NCBI RefSeq assembly: GCF_000935125.1
Contig: NZ_JRKI01000009.1
Location: 310,001-374,000, forward strand
DNA: 64,000 bases
Source: Streptomyces natalensis ATCC 27448
GTDB taxonomy: Bacteria; Actinomycetota; Actinomycetes; Streptomycetales; Streptomycetaceae
Reading direction: 5' to 3'
Of the stretch, positions 32,739-41,446 are shown in pieces (position 1 is the stretch's first letter; every line of letters begins with the position of its first letter). The notes below the pieces were generated by a model, which saw only the letters and a program-made list of their open reading frames with translations, did no database searches and was not told the origin of the DNA. The translations under genes were made by a program, and so were the position numbers.

Positions 32739-32902
32739 CGAGCGAGCCATCGGGAGGTGCGTGCCTCGCGCATGCGGGGCCGGGCGAAGCGTGGGGGTAC
32801 CCCCGGTCGGAGACTGGGGGAGTGTCGGCGTGAGTGAGCGAAGCGAGCGAGCCATCAGGAGGTGCGCGCCTGGCGCATGCGAGGCCGGGCGAAGCGAGGT
32901 GT
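32739..32902. repeat. Pair of about 52-bp direct repeats with a GTAC palindrome between them
   Basis: CGAGCGAGCCATCGGGAGGT (from about 32741) recurs as CGAGCGAGCCATCAGGAGGT (from about 32847), and both continue through GCATGCG..GGCCGGGCGAAGCG with few differences, offset about 106 bases. Between them is GGGGGTACCCCC (32793-32804). The block fills the 169-bp gap between the SBP and permease genes, within an operon whose other junctions overlap or abut. Confidence 0.8.
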
Positions 32903-32906
32903 CGGC

Positions 32907-33887
32907 ATGAGCCGGGACACCCTCAGCCGGCCCGAGCCGCTGGCGCGCAGGGCGCCGGACGGGGCGCGTCCGGCGCGCCGGGGCTCGCGCACCGAGGCCC
33001 GTAACGCCCGCGCGGCCGCCGGATTCGTCCTGCCCTTCCTGGCGCTGTTCGCCCTGTGCTTCCTCGCGCCGATCGTCTACGCCGTCTACCAGAGCCTGCA
33101 CAAGACCGAACGCACCGGCCCGCTCGGCCTCGGCGGCCAGGAACACGAGGCGTTCGCCGGGCTCGCCAACTACACCCACGCCCTGACCGACGACCAGTTC
33201 CTCGCCGGATTCGGGCGGGTGCTGCTCTTCGGCGCCGTCCAGGTGCCGCTGATGATCGTCCTCGCCACCGCCCTGGCCCTGCTCCTGGAGAGCGCCAGTG
33301 CCCGCGGCATCCCGTTCTTCCGCAGCGCCTTCTTCCTGCCGTACGGCGTCCCCGGAGTGATCGCCTCGATCCTGTGGGGCTTTCTCTACGTCCCGGGGAT
33401 CAGCCCGCTGGTCAAGATCGCGCAGTCGGTGGGCTGGGACGTGGACTTCCTCGCCCGCGGCACCGTCCTGTGGTCCATCGCCAACATCGTCACCTGGCAG
33501 TTCACCGGCTACAACATGCTGGTGCTGATCGCCCAGCTCAAGTCCGTGCCCGAGGAGCTCTACGAGGCGGCGCGGATCGACGGCGCGAACGCCTGGCAGG
33601 TCGCCCGGCACGTCAAACTCCCGCTGATCCGCCCCGCGCTCGTCCTGACCGGCGTCTTCAGCATCATCGGCACCCTCCAGCTGTTCGCGGAACCCAAGGT
33701 GCTGCGCCCGCTCGCGTCCTCCATCGACAGCGGCTTCACCCCCAACCTGCACGCCTACAGCGAGGCGTTCGTCGGCAACAACCAGCATGTGGCGGCGGCC
33801 GAGGCGGTGCTGCTCGCGCTGGTGGCGTGCGCGGCGTCCTTCGTCTTCCTGCGGCTGGTCGGCGGGCGCGGCAAGGAGCGCGGATGA
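32907..33887 (+). CDS. ABC sugar transporter permease 1 (MalF/UgpA type)
   Basis: 326 residues. A 35-residue basic N-terminus precedes six TM helices, the first being FVLPFLALFALCFLAPIVYAV. The cytoplasmic EAA loop is EELYEAARIDGANAWQVARHVKLPLIRP. It partners with the next permease to form the channel for the substrate bound by the 31406 lipoprotein. ATG 32907 follows GAGGTG; its ribosome site lies within the repeat region. Stop overlaps the next start as ATGA. Confidence 0.94.
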   Translation: MSRDTLSRPEPLARRAPDGARPARRGSRTEARNARAAAGFVLPFLALFALCFLAPIVYAVYQSLHKTERTGPLGLGGQEHEAFAGLANYTHALTDDQFLAGFGRVLLFGAVQVPLMIVLATALALLLESASARGIPFFRSAFFLPYGVPGVIASILWGFLYVPGISPLVKIAQSVGWDVDFLARGTVLWSIANIVTWQFTGYNMLVLIAQLKSVPEELYEAARIDGANAWQVARHVKLPLIRPALVLTGVFSIIGTLQLFAEPKVLRPLASSIDSGFTPNLHAYSEAFVGNNQHVAAAEAVLLALVACAASFVFLRLVGGRGKERG

Positions 33888-34732
33888 CCCGGCCCCCCGT
33901 CCGCTACCGCATCATCACGGCATCGCTGCTGACCGTCGCCGCGCTCTACTTCCTGACGCCGGTCTACTGGCTGATCGTCTCGTCGACCAAGTCCAGCGCC
34001 GATCTCTTCGGCACGTTCGGCTTCTGGTTCTCCGGCCATCCGCGCCCCCTGGGCAATCTCACCGACGTCCTGACCTACGACCACGGCGTCTACGCCCGCT
34101 GGTTCGCCAACTCCCTGCTCTACGCCGGGATCGGCGCGGTCTGCGCCACCCTGCTGTCCGCCGCGGCCGGCTATGCGCTGGCCAAATTCCCCTTCCGCGG
34201 CCGGGAGGCGGTCTTCAACACGGTGCTCGCCGGGGTCCTCGTCCCGGGCACCGCGCTCGCCCTGCCGCTGTACTTCCTCTTCAGCTCGATGGGGCTGGCC
34301 AACACCTACTGGGCGGTGCTGGTTCCCAGCATGGTCAGCCCGTTCGGGGTCTATCTGTGCCGGATCTACGCGGCCGCGGCGGTGCCGGACTCGCTTCTGG
34401 AGGCGGCCCGGATCGACGGCGCGGGGGAGGCGCGGATCTTCGGGCGGCTGGGGCTGCGGCTGATGACCCCGGCGCTGGTCACCGTCTTTCTGTTCCAGTT
34501 CGTCCACATCTGGAACAACTACTTTCTGCCGCTGGTGATGCTCTCGGACTCCCGCCTCTATCCGATCCAGCTCGGCCTGACCTCCTGGATCGGCTTCTCG
34601 GACCGCAAACCGGTGCTCTACCAGTACACGGTGGGCGGCGCGTTCCTGTCCGTGGTGCCGCTGATGGTGCTGATGCTGGTGCTCCAGCGGTACTGGCGTA
34701 CGGGGCTGACGGAGGGCAGCGTGAAGGCGTGA
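33884..34732 (+). CDS. ABC sugar transporter permease 2 (MalG/UgpE type)
   Basis: 282 residues with six TM helices. The EAA loop is DSLLEAARIDGAGEARIFGRL, followed by LRLMTPALVTVFLFQFVHIWNNYFLPL, typical of the MalG side. ATG 33884 overlaps the upstream stop (ATGA), so the permeases are translationally coupled. It is the last gene of the sialidase operon; no ATPase follows. Confidence 0.94.
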   Translation: MTRPPVRYRIITASLLTVAALYFLTPVYWLIVSSTKSSADLFGTFGFWFSGHPRPLGNLTDVLTYDHGVYARWFANSLLYAGIGAVCATLLSAAAGYALAKFPFRGREAVFNTVLAGVLVPGTALALPLYFLFSSMGLANTYWAVLVPSMVSPFGVYLCRIYAAAAVPDSLLEAARIDGAGEARIFGRLGLRLMTPALVTVFLFQFVHIWNNYFLPLVMLSDSRLYPIQLGLTSWIGFSDRKPVLYQYTVGGAFLSVVPLMVLMLVLQRYWRTGLTEGSVKA

Positions 34733-34803
34733 CCTAGTAGCTCCCGTCACCACTCCCGCAACCTCGCCCCGTACGGCCGGACCGGCGTGACAGTATCGCT
34801 GTC

Positions 34804-35535
34804 ATGACTACTCCTGACGCTGCCCAGTCCCCGAACGCCGCGACCCGCGCGAAGGCCGCCCTCAAGCGCGATCCCTGGGACCTGCCGGATGTCAGCGGCC
34901 TTGTCGTCGGCGTCCTCGGCGGCACCGGCGACCAGGGCCGCGGCCTGGCCTACCGGTTCGCCCGGGCCGGCCAGAAGGTGATCATCGGCTCCCGGGTGGC
35001 GGAGCGCGCGCAGACCGCCGCCGACGAGCTCGGCCTGGGCATCGAGGGTGCCGAGAACGCCGAATGCGCCCGCCGCAGCGATGTGGTGATCATCGCCGTG
35101 CCCTGGGAGGGGCACGGCAAGACCCTCCAGGCGCTGCGGGACGAGCTGACCGGCAAGCTCGTCATCGACTGCGTCAACCCGCTCGGCTTCGACAAGAGGG
35201 GCGCCTACGCCCTCACGCCGGAGGAGGGCAGTGCCGCCGAACAGGCCGCCGCCCTGCTGCCCGGCGCCCGGGTCACCGCCGCCTTCCACCATCTGTCCGC
35301 CGTACTGCTCCAGGACCCGGAAACCGAGCGGATCGACACCGATGTGATGGTGCTGGGCGAGGCCCGCGCCGACACCGATGCGGTCCAGGCGCTGGCCGCC
35401 CGCATCCCCGGCATGCGCGGGGTCTACGCCGGCCGGCTGCGCAACGCCCACCAGGTCGAGTCGCTGGTCGCCAATCTGATCTCCACCAACATCCGCTACA
35501 AGGCGCACGCCGGCTTGCGCATCACCGACGTTTAG
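34804..35535 (+). CDS. npdG: F420H2:NADP+ oxidoreductase (NADPH-dependent F420 reductase)
   Basis: 243 residues. After a 30-residue lead, VVGVLGGTGDQGRGLAYRFA is the Fno/NpdG dinucleotide fold, and IIGSRVAERAQTAADEL gives NADP preference (Ser-Arg after strand 2). F420-contact regions AVPWEGHGKTL, DCVNPLGFDKRG and TAAFHHLSA are present. It moves hydride between NADPH and coenzyme F420, feeding F420-dependent enzymes. It stands 71 bases after the permease and may have its own promoter. Immediately downstream is a full copy of the dispersed inverted-repeat element. Confidence 0.93.
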   Translation: MTTPDAAQSPNAATRAKAALKRDPWDLPDVSGLVVGVLGGTGDQGRGLAYRFARAGQKVIIGSRVAERAQTAADELGLGIEGAENAECARRSDVVIIAVPWEGHGKTLQALRDELTGKLVIDCVNPLGFDKRGAYALTPEEGSAAEQAAALLPGARVTAAFHHLSAVLLQDPETERIDTDVMVLGEARADTDAVQALAARIPGMRGVYAGRLRNAHQVESLVANLISTNIRYKAHAGLRITDV

Positions 35536-35541
35536 GTTTCT

Positions 35542-35909
35542 CCCCACGTTTTTGTCTTTCCCGCCGTGGTGTGTTCTCGCCGTTGCGCCTGCGGCGGGCG
35601 TGGGGTTGTCGGGGGCGGTGCCACGCCTCCGGACTTCGTCCTGCGACGCGGCCCCTCCCGTGGGTGGGTGGTGGGGCCGGTGGGGGCGAGCGCCGTCCGT
35701 CCGTTTCCGTAGGACTCGACGGACAAGCGGCACCCGACCGCCCACGGATCCCCCACTGGTTTTCTCCCACCCCCAATGGGGAGGGGCCGGGCCGCAGGAC
35801 GGAGTCCGGAGGCTCGGTCCCGCTGCCGAACAGCCCCGCGCCAGCGGCAACGCCCGCCGCAGGCGAAACGGCGACAAACCCCCACGGCGGGACGGCCGAC
35901 AACGTGGGG
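35542..35909. repeat. MITE-like element with terminal inverted repeats (copy B)
   Basis: 368 bp. The right terminal 53 bases (35857-35909) match the right end of copy C (49031-49083) at 52 of 53 positions. The left terminal 53 bases (35542-35594) are its inverted complement at roughly 43 positions. Inside, GCCTCCGGACTTCGTCCTG (about 35624) and its inverted counterpart (about 35793-35812) form a second pair of arms. No coding capacity. It starts 6 bases past the npdG stop. Confidence 0.85.
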
Positions 35910-35954
35910 CCTATGGTTAGGGGCGCCCGATCCTTACACCCAGGAGCCGACCCC

Positions 35955-36137
35955 ATGCCCCGCCTCGCCCTGCTGGCCCTCACCCTGTGCGTCCTCGCCG
36001 TCGCCGCGGCCGTCATCTCCTTCGTGAACGGCAGCTTCCTGGGCATCGTCTGGGTCCTGATGGCCGGTATCTCCAGCAATATGACGTGGTTCTACGTGCG
36101 CAAGGCGAAGCTGGAGCGGGAGGCGGCGGCGAGCTGA
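35955..36137 (+). CDS. Small two-TM membrane protein
   Basis: 60 residues, MPRLALLALTLCVLAVAAAV, with two hydrophobic segments (about 4-22 and 27-44) and a basic C-terminal helix FYVRKAKLEREAAAS. GGAG lies 8 bases before ATG 35955. No recognised family or function. It converges with the M50 protease gene, 13 bases away. Confidence 0.7.
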   Translation: MPRLALLALTLCVLAVAAAVISFVNGSFLGIVWVLMAGISSNMTWFYVRKAKLEREAAAS

Positions 36138-36150
36138 GGCCGCCGCGCCG

Positions 36151-36957
36151 CTACAGGACGCTGCCGGCCGGCGACAGCTGCGGCTCGCCCTGCCAGAACC
36201 GGAAGAATTCCTGGCCCCAGTACGTGTCCCAGTTCGTCACGCCCAGCGTGCGCAGGACGGTGTCGACGACCTGGAAGAACACCCCGTTGATCTCCGGCAC
36301 CCACAGCAGCCCGAACACCGCCAGCAGCCCGAACGGCGCGAACGGCTCCACCTGCCGCCGTATCTTCAGCGACAGCCACGGCTCGATCACGCCATAGCCG
36401 TCCAGGCCCGGCACCGGCAGGAAGTTCAAGATCGCGGCCGTGACCTGGAGCAGTGCCAGGAACGCCAGCGCATAGCGGAACGGCTCCGGTACGCCGTCGA
36501 GGGCGTGCAGCCAGAACGGGGCCGTGCACACCACCGCGAACAGGACGTTCGCCAGCGGCCCGGCCGCCGAGATCAGGCTGTGCCGCCAGCGGCCCCGGAT
36601 CCGGCCGTGCTCGATGAACACCGCACCGCCCGGCAGCCCGATCCCGCCCATGATCACAAAGAGCACCGGCAGCACGATGCTCAGCAGGGCGTGGGTGTAC
36701 TTGAGCGGGTTCAGCGTCAGATAGCCCTTGGCGCCCACCGAGATGTCGCCGCTGTGCAGCGCCGTACGGGCATGGGCGTATTCGTGCAGGCACAGCGACA
36801 CGATCCAGCCCGAGACCACGAACAAGAACACCGCGAAACCGGTGTTGGCGGCTATGGACTGGCTCCACACGGCCCATCCCGATACCGCCATGACGGCGAC
36901 GAGCGCGAGAAAGACCGGGCTGATGCGGCGCTCGGCGCGCTGTAGAGCTGTGGTCAT
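36151..36957 (-). CDS. Site-2-protease-like membrane metalloprotease (M50 family)
   Basis: 268 residues from ATG 36957, about six TM helices. The zinc site is H58-E59-x-x-H62 in LCLHEYAHARTALH, and the third ligand Asp is in LNFLPVPGLDGYG. GISLPGG-like AGPLANVLFA follows the family pattern. Such proteins cleave membrane-embedded anti-sigma factors or precursors; no PDZ domain is present and the target is unknown. GGGAG is about 10 bases upstream of the start. Frames reaching further upstream are Arg-rich artefacts. Confidence 0.88.
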   Translation of the reverse strand: MTTALQRAERRISPVFLALVAVMAVSGWAVWSQSIAANTGFAVFLFVVSGWIVSLCLHEYAHARTALHSGDISVGAKGYLTLNPLKYTHALLSIVLPVLFVIMGGIGLPGGAVFIEHGRIRGRWRHSLISAAGPLANVLFAVVCTAPFWLHALDGVPEPFRYALAFLALLQVTAAILNFLPVPGLDGYGVIEPWLSLKIRRQVEPFAPFGLLAVFGLLWVPEINGVFFQVVDTVLRTLGVTNWDTYWGQEFFRFWQGEPQLSPAGSVL

Positions 36958-37232
36958 GTGCCGTGGTCTCCCGAGGTGTCGTGATCGGCCCGTGGTCGCG
37001 AGGGGCGAGCCCCGACCGTAACCGCGCGACGGCCTTCGGCGCACGGTCCGCTCGGCGGCCCTGTGCGAAAAACGCCGCGCATGGGCGCCCGGTTCCGTGC
37101 ACAGTGGACCTCAGGGGCGAAATCAGGGGAATGACCCATGCCACATCAGGGACGGGTCAGGGGGCGCCGGGGGCCGGTCCGCGCGCCGCGGTGCACGGCG
37201 AGAGGTGTGAGCGGACGGTGGGCGGCAAGGCC

Positions 37233-40200
37233 GTGAACGACAATGGCGCGGTGCGCTACGGAATTCTCGGCACCACCCAGGCCGGCCGGGCCGACGGCAC
37301 CCCCGTCGCCCTCGGTGGCGCCCGGCTGCGCGCCCTGCTCGCCGCCCTCGCGCTGCGGCCGGGCCGGGTGCAGCCCCCACACGTCCTGATCGCCGACGTC
37401 TGGGGCTCGGAGCCGCCCGCCGACGCCACCGGCGCCCTCCAGGCCCTGGTCGGCCGGCTGCGCCGGGCCCTCGGCCACGCCGCCATCGCCTCCGTCGACG
37501 GCGGCTACCGTCTGTGCGCCGAACCCGACGCCGTCGATCTGCACCGCTTCGCCCGGCTCGCCGCCGACGGCGCCCGCGCGCTCGCCGAGGCCGACCCGGC
37601 CCGCGCCGCCGCCCTCCTGGACGAGGCGCTGGCGCTCTGGCGCGGCCCGGCGCTGGCCGATCTGCCCGACCCCGGAGCCGAGGCCGCCCGCGCCGAGAGC
37701 CGCCGCCTGGACGCCCAGCGCAGCCGCCTCGCCGCCGACCTCGCCCTCGGCCGGCCGGAACGGGCGCTGCCCGCCCTGACCGCGCTGTGCCAGGACCACC
37801 CGCTGGACGAGCCCCTCCAGGCCCTGCGGCTGCGCGCCCTGCGGGCCGCCGGCCGCGGCGCGGAGGCGCTCGCCGCGTACGAGGCGATACGCACCACACT
37901 CGCCGACCGCCTCGGCACCGACCCCGGCCCCGAACTGCGCGCCCTGCACGCCGAACTGCTGCGCCCCGAGCCCGAGCGGGCGCCCGCCCCCGCAAAAGCC
38001 ACCGCGGACCGGCGCCCCGGTAACCTCCGCGCCCGCCCGACCTCCTTCGTCGGCCGCGACGCCGACCTCGCGGCGCTGCGCGCGGACCTCGCCGCCCACC
38101 GCCTGCTGACCCTGCTCGGGCCGGGCGGCGCCGGAAAGACCCGGCTGTCCCTGGAGGGCGCCGAAAGCGCCGCGGCCGCCGCACCGGACGCCTGGCCGCA
38201 CGGCGTCTGGCTGGCCGAACTGGCCCCCGTGGACGACCCGGCGACCGTGCCCGAAGCGGTGCTCACCGCGCTGGGCGCCCGCGAGACCGTGGTGCGCGGC
38301 ACCACCACCGAAGGGCTGCGCGCGGCCGGCGACCCCACCGCCCTGGACCCGCTCGCCCGGCTCGCCGCGGAGTGCGCCGGCCGCCGGATGCTGCTCGTCC
38401 TGGACAACTGCGAGCATGTGATCGGCGCCGCCGCCCACCTCGCCGAGCGGCTGCTCGCCGAATGCCCCGGCGTCACGGTGCTGGCCACCAGCCGCGAACC
38501 GCTGGCCGTGCCGGGCGAGGTACTGAGGCCGGTCGAACCGCTGCCCGACCCGGTGGCGCTGCGCCTGCTCGCCGACCGCGGAGCCGCCGCCCGCCCCGGC
38601 TTCCGTACGGACACCGACCAGGACACCGCGGCCGCCTGTGCCGAGATCTGCCGCCGCCTGGACGGACTGCCACTGGCCATCGAACTGGCCGCCGCCCGGC
38701 TGCGCGCGCTCTCCCCGCGCCAGATCGCCGACCGCCTCGACGACCGCTTCCGGCTGCTGACCAGCGGCAGCCGTACGGTCCTGCCCCGCCAGCAGACCCT
38801 GCGCGCCGTCGTGGACTGGTCCTGGGAGCTGACCGGTGCCCGCGAGCGGGCGGTGCTGCGCCGGCTGTCCGTCTTCGCCGGCGGCTGCGATCTGGCCACC
38901 GCCGAAGAGGTCTGCGCGGGCGAGGGGGTCGACCGCCGCGACGTCGCCGCCCTGCTCGGCTCGCTGATCGACAAGTCGCTGGTGGTGGCCGCGCCCGCAC
39001 CCGAGGGGACGATGCGCTACCGGCTGCTGGAGACGGTGGGGGAGTACGCCGGCGAGCGGCTGGACGAGGCCGGCGAACGGGAGACGGCCGAACGCCGCCA
39101 TCTGGTCGCCTACCGCGAACTGGCCCGCAGAACCGACCCGTTGCTGCGCGGCCCCGGGCAGCGCGCCGCCATGGACCGCCTGGAGCGGGAACACGACAAT
39201 CTGCGCACCGCACTGCGCCGCGCCCTCGCCGCCCGCGACGAACACGAGGCGCTGTGCCTGGTGCTGTCCCTGCACTGGTTCTGGATGCTGCGCGACCACC
39301 TCAGCGACGCCCGCCACTGGGCCCAGGCCGCCGGGGCGCTCGGCCCCAACCCCTTCGTCCCGGCCCCGGCGCCCGCCCCCGACCTGGCCGAACGCCCCAT
39401 CGACAACCCGCCGCCGATGGCCCCCGAACAGCTGCTGGAGGCCCGCAGGGAAGCCCGCCTGGTGGTGCTCTCGTGCAGCGACAGCCACCTGGAGATGCTG
39501 CGCAGCCTGGAGATGCAGACGGAGCTGGAGGGCATCATCGCCGCCTATCGCAGCGGGATGCCGCAGACCTGCCGGATGCCGGGCCTGATGTGGTACTTCG
39601 CGGTGCTGTTCACCGGCCGGTTCGAGCAGCTGGGGGAGCTGGTCGACCGCGCGGTGGCCGCCTGCCGCGGCTTCGGCCGCGACTGGGAGCTGGCCTACCT
39701 CCTGCAACTGCGCTCCAAGATCCTCAACGACCGCATCGGCCGCCTGGCCCATGCGCTGGCGGACGCCGACGAGGCGCTGTCGCTCTTCGACCGGATCGGC
39801 GACGCCTGGGGCGCGGCGGAGGCGCTGGCGGGGCGCGGCGAATCCCGGGAGAGGCGCGGCGAGTACGCCCTCGCGGTCAAGGACTACGGCGCGGCGATGG
39901 AGCGCGCCGAGGACCTGGGCGCGCACGGCCAGACCCTGCTGCTGCGCGTCCGGCTGGGCGGCGTCCTGCTGGAGGACGGCCAGGAGGAGGCCGGGGAGCG
40001 GCTGCTGCGCGCGGTCCTGGCGGAGGCCGAGGGGGTCAGCAGCGCCCGCGATGCGCTGGCGTTCGCGCATCTGACGCTGGCGGTGCATCTGTCCGTCCAG
40101 GGCCGGACGAAGGAGGCCCGCACCGAACTGGACGCCGTGCGCGAGGCGTTCGGCCGGCGCGCCCCGGAGCTGTTCGTCGGCTTCCTGGAGGCGGCGCTGA

Positions 40201-40562
40201 TCCTGCTGGACATCGACGAGGGGGGCGGCCGGGATCTGCTGGCACGGTGCCGGGGGGTGCTGGAGCTGATGCAGGACTCGATGGCGCAGATGCTGGCGCC
40301 GGACCTTCTGGTGCTGCAACTCCTCACGGGAGCACGGGTGTTGGCCGCCGTCCACGGCGAGCGCGGCGCCGCCGGGGCGGCCCGGCTGGTGGGCGCGTAC
40401 GACGCCCTGCGCGACCCCTCGCACGCCCCGCCGAAGGCCGTACGGGACAACCGCGCCCGCGCCGAGGCCGCCGCCCGCGCGTTCCTGGACGATGCGGCAT
40501 ACGAGCGCGAGTACGCCGAAGGCGGCGGCCTCTCGCTCGAAGAGGCCGCCGCCCTGGTCTGA
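37233..40562 (+). CDS. AfsR/SARP-like regulator with BTAD, NB-ARC ATPase and TPR-like domains
   Basis: About 1109 residues if started at GTG 37233; 37131 or 37251 are alternatives because no site stands out. An OmpR-type winged helix (MNDNGAVRYGILG to about 90) is followed by a BTAD helical domain (about 95-240), then an ATPase with Walker A LLGPGGAGKTRL (about 292-303) and Walker B MLLVLDNCEHV. SREPLAVPGE and DGLPLAIELAAARL are the usual LuxR/AfsR signatures. A long TPR-like C-terminus follows (ADADEALSLFDRIGDAWGAA, and others). These regulators control secondary metabolism or stress genes. The adjacent minus-strand DrrAB-type exporter is a possible target. Confidence 0.9.
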   Translation: MNDNGAVRYGILGTTQAGRADGTPVALGGARLRALLAALALRPGRVQPPHVLIADVWGSEPPADATGALQALVGRLRRALGHAAIASVDGGYRLCAEPDAVDLHRFARLAADGARALAEADPARAAALLDEALALWRGPALADLPDPGAEAARAESRRLDAQRSRLAADLALGRPERALPALTALCQDHPLDEPLQALRLRALRAAGRGAEALAAYEAIRTTLADRLGTDPGPELRALHAELLRPEPERAPAPAKATADRRPGNLRARPTSFVGRDADLAALRADLAAHRLLTLLGPGGAGKTRLSLEGAESAAAAAPDAWPHGVWLAELAPVDDPATVPEAVLTALGARETVVRGTTTEGLRAAGDPTALDPLARLAAECAGRRMLLVLDNCEHVIGAAAHLAERLLAECPGVTVLATSREPLAVPGEVLRPVEPLPDPVALRLLADRGAAARPGFRTDTDQDTAAACAEICRRLDGLPLAIELAAARLRALSPRQIADRLDDRFRLLTSGSRTVLPRQQTLRAVVDWSWELTGARERAVLRRLSVFAGGCDLATAEEVCAGEGVDRRDVAALLGSLIDKSLVVAAPAPEGTMRYRLLETVGEYAGERLDEAGERETAERRHLVAYRELARRTDPLLRGPGQRAAMDRLEREHDNLRTALRRALAARDEHEALCLVLSLHWFWMLRDHLSDARHWAQAAGALGPNPFVPAPAPAPDLAERPIDNPPPMAPEQLLEARREARLVVLSCSDSHLEMLRSLEMQTELEGIIAAYRSGMPQTCRMPGLMWYFAVLFTGRFEQLGELVDRAVAACRGFGRDWELAYLLQLRSKILNDRIGRLAHALADADEALSLFDRIGDAWGAAEALAGRGESRERRGEYALAVKDYGAAMERAEDLGAHGQTLLLRVRLGGVLLEDGQEEAGERLLRAVLAEAEGVSSARDALAFAHLTLAVHLSVQGRTKEARTELDAVREAFGRRAPELFVGFLEAALILLDIDEGGGRDLLARCRGVLELMQDSMAQMLAPDLLVLQLLTGARVLAAVHGERGAAGAARLVGAYDALRDPSHAPPKAVRDNRARAEAAARAFLDDAAYEREYAEGGGLSLEEAAALV

Positions 40563-40583
40563 CGCGAGCCGGGCGGGCAACCG

Positions 40584-40610
40584 GTCCCGCGGAGCCGCGC
40601 CCCGCGGGAC
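40584..40610. terminator. Hairpin between converging genes
   Basis: GTCCCGCGG (40584-40592) pairs with CCGCGGGAC (40602-40610) across a 9-base loop, directly between the stops of the AfsR-like and DrrB-like genes. Confidence 0.65.
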
Positions 40611-40615
40611 CCGCG

Positions 40616-41446
40616 TCAGGTCTTCTTGCGGAACTTCGCGACCGCGAGCGGCATGGTGACGGCCGTGATGGCGACCGTCCAGCCCAGGGTGATCAGCGCC
40701 GGATGGGCCACCGCCCCCTGGCCGTTGAGCAGCGCGCGGGCCGCGTCCGCCAGGTTGGAGAGCGGGTTGACCTCGGTGAAGCCCTCCAGCCAGCCCGGCA
40801 TCGTCCGCGTCGGCGCAAAGATCGACGAGCCGAACTGGAGCGGCATCAGCACCAGCATCGCCATGCCCTGCACCGCCTGCGGGGTCTGCACGCTGAGCCC
40901 CAGCAGGATGAAGATCCACATCAGGGCGACGCCGAAGGCCGTGGCGAGCGCGACCGCGCCGAGGAGGGCGAGGATGCCGCCCTTGATCTCCAGGCCCAGC
41001 AGAAAGCCCATACCGAGCAGGATGGCGATGGCGATCAGCATCCGGCCGATCTCGACGACGATCTTGGCTATCAGGACCGAGGACCGGGCTATCGGCAGGG
41101 TCCGGAAGCGGTCCATGACCCCCTTGCGGAAGTCCTCGTTGACGCCGGTGCCCACCGCCATCGCGATGTTCATGCCCATCATCGCCATCATGCCGGGGAC
41201 CAGGTACTGGATGTACCCGTGCTGGTTGCCCTTGCCCGCGATGGCCCCGCCGAAGACGTACACGAACAGCAGGATGAAGATGACGGGCATCAGCAGCACG
41301 TCCATCATCGACTGCGGATCCTGCTTGATCTGGAGGGCGTTACGGCGCACCAGCGCGCCGATGTGCCGCAGATTGGCGCGCAGGCCGATCCGGCCCTCGT
41401 CGGCGCCCGGCTTCACGGCGGGCACGGTCACTGTCGCGGCAGTCAT
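40616..41446 (-). CDS. DrrB-type ABC-2 exporter permease
   Basis: 276 residues, six TM helices of the ABC2_membrane fold. DPQSMMDVLLMPVIFILLFVYVFG, GKGNQHGYIQYLVPGMMAMMG and FRTLPIARSSVLIAKIVVEIGR are close to the daunorubicin-exporter DrrB pattern. It forms the membrane part of an efflux pump with the ATPase upstream. ATG 41446 overlaps the ATPase stop (ATGA), and GGAGG is 7 bases upstream. The exported compound is unknown. Confidence 0.93.
   Translation of the reverse strand: MTAATVTVPAVKPGADEGRIGLRANLRHIGALVRRNALQIKQDPQSMMDVLLMPVIFILLFVYVFGGAIAGKGNQHGYIQYLVPGMMAMMGMNIAMAVGTGVNEDFRKGVMDRFRTLPIARSSVLIAKIVVEIGRMLIAIAILLGMGFLLGLEIKGGILALLGAVALATAFGVALMWIFILLGLSVQTPQAVQGMAMLVLMPLQFGSSIFAPTRTMPGWLEGFTEVNPLSNLADAARALLNGQGAVAHPALITLGWTVAITAVTMPLAVAKFRKKT

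Noticed and set aside
36963..37232. N-terminal extension of the AfsR-like regulator to 36963
   Set aside because: The added residues are Arg/Gly-rich, overlap the divergent protease promoter region, and the winged-helix domain begins only after 37233.
37146..40919. Antisense open frame of about 1257 codons opposite the AfsR-like gene
   Set aside because: It has Gln/Gly/Ala-rich composition without any domain, while the plus strand has complete BTAD, Walker A/B and TPR features. Long antisense frames are expected at this GC content.
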